A DNA stretch of 5,450 nt from Halomonas halophila. GTDB lineage: Bacteria > Pseudomonadota > Gammaproteobacteria > Pseudomonadales > Halomonadaceae. The DNA lies in contig DJIP01000229.1 in NCBI GenBank assembly GCA_002433675.1, positions 1 through 5,450 of the forward strand. Reading direction: 5' to 3'. Position 1 is the stretch's first letter; the number at the start of each line of letters is the position of its first letter. A model generated the notes under the pieces. That model saw only the letters and a program-made list of their open reading frames with translations, was not told where the DNA came from and did no database searches. Positions 4,923 to 5,450 of this stretch are shown here, piece after piece. Both the position numbers and the translations under genes were made by a program.

Positions 4923-5450
4923 ATGTCCGAGCGTATTGCCACGGTCAGCCGTGACACCAAGGAAACCCAGATCAGCGTCACCCTCAACCTCGACGGCGAG
5001 GGCAACCTCAAGGGTGAAAGCGGGGTTCCCTTCCTCGACCATATGCTCGACCAGGTGGCCCGCCACGGCATGGTCGACCTGGACATCAGCGTCAACGGCG
5101 ATTTGCACATCGACGACCACCACACCGTCGAGGACCTCGGCATCACCCTGGGGCAGGCGTTTAACCAGGCCATCGGCGACAAGCGCGGCATCTATCGCTA
5201 CGGCCACGCCTATGTGCCGCTGGACGAGGCACTATCCCGGGTGGTCATCGACTTCTCCGGCCGTGCCGGCCTGTCCATGAACGTCGAGTTCACCCGCGCC
5301 ACCATCGGGCGTTTCGACACCCAGCTTTTCTGGGAGTTCTTTCAGGGCTTCGTCAATCACGCCCAGGTCACGCTGCATATCGACAACCTGAAGGGCTTCA
5401 ATGCCCACCATCAGGCGGAAACCATCTTCAAGGCCTTCGGCCGCGCCCTG
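4923..5450 (+). CDS. hisB: Imidazoleglycerol-phosphate dehydratase HisB, 3' end outside the window
   Basis: The open frame gives 176 residues with no stop before the window ends; the family is usually near 197, so roughly 20 residues are missing. The enzyme dehydrates imidazole glycerol phosphate to imidazole acetol phosphate, the sixth step of histidine synthesis, and uses Mn2+. The metal-binding motifs are visible: FLDHML (38-42 region, His40), [10 protein letters not shown] (64-73, with His66, His67, Glu70) and NAHHQAE (160-166, with His162, His163, Glu166). The protein starts directly with the dehydratase domain after about ten residues, so it is the monofunctional form and not the enteric phosphatase-dehydratase fusion. 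It is transcribed divergently from the panZ-like gene. hisH, hisA and hisF would be expected downstream in this group, but that cannot be seen. Confidence 0.97.
   Translation, partial: MSERIATVSRDTKETQISVTLNLDGEGNLKGESGVPFLDHMLDQVARHGMVDLDISVNGDLHIDDHHTVEDLGITLGQAFNQAIGDKRGIYRYGHAYVPLDEALSRVVIDFSGRAGLSMNVEFTRATIGRFDTQLFWEFFQGFVNHAQVTLHIDNLKGFNAHHQAETIFKAFGRAL

Noticed and set aside
4737..5207. Two long minus-strand frames (121 and 156 codons) opposite hisB
   Set aside because: They are antisense to the metal-binding core of HisB, and their residue content mirrors the hisB codons; no ribosome site or domain is present.

Overview
This 5.45 kb window is an ordinary-looking GC-rich (about 60-65 percent by eye) chromosomal segment of a gammaproteobacterium. 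The proteins and gene order fit the Halomonas/Pseudomonas side of the class, with Halomonadaceae my best guess. The order is hisB | panZ-like - asmA - mutY - yggX - tRNA-Phe - tRNA-Gln, with everything after the bar on the minus strand. From memory it resembles the hisB-asmA-mutY-yggX-tRNA-Phe neighbourhood of Pseudomonas. I see no mobile element, phage gene, CRISPR array or clear sign of horizontal transfer.

Left end (1-279): two minus-strand tRNA genes, tRNA-Phe(GAA) then tRNA-Gln(TTG), 6 bp apart. A strong sigma-70 promoter (TTGACG, 17-bp spacer, TTTAAT) with a GC-rich discriminator precedes them. A weak hairpin separates them from yggX. Positions 280-1863: yggX (Fe(II) trafficking/oxidative protection) and upstream of it mutY (the [4Fe-4S] adenine glycosylase acting at A:8-oxoG mispairs), separated by a 165-bp gap that holds a tandem 19-bp repeat and a possible extended -10 promoter.

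Positions 1902-1930: a textbook intrinsic terminator (8-bp GC stem, six-base loop, seven Ts) that closes the operon to its right. That operon is a PanZ/PanM-like GNAT gene (4297-4746) overlapping by four bases the start of a long asmA-family gene (1952-4300), whose product is an inner-membrane-anchored periplasmic protein. mutY therefore probably needs its own promoter in the short AT-rich gap just before it, and its start codon is uncertain.

Right end (4747-5450): a 176-bp divergent intergenic region with a perfect TATAAT for hisB and an overlapping opposed -10 candidate for the panZ-like gene, then the first 176 codons of hisB (monofunctional imidazoleglycerol-phosphate dehydratase), which runs off the window. 

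Functional themes are histidine synthesis, a possible acetyl-CoA-sensing regulator, envelope lipid homeostasis, oxidative DNA repair with iron/Fe-S protection, and translation. I found no undescribed multi-gene system. The points worth a second look are the panZ-asmA translational coupling, the overlapping divergent promoters, the mutY start and promoter, the yggX leader repeat, and the four clustered cysteines of AsmA.
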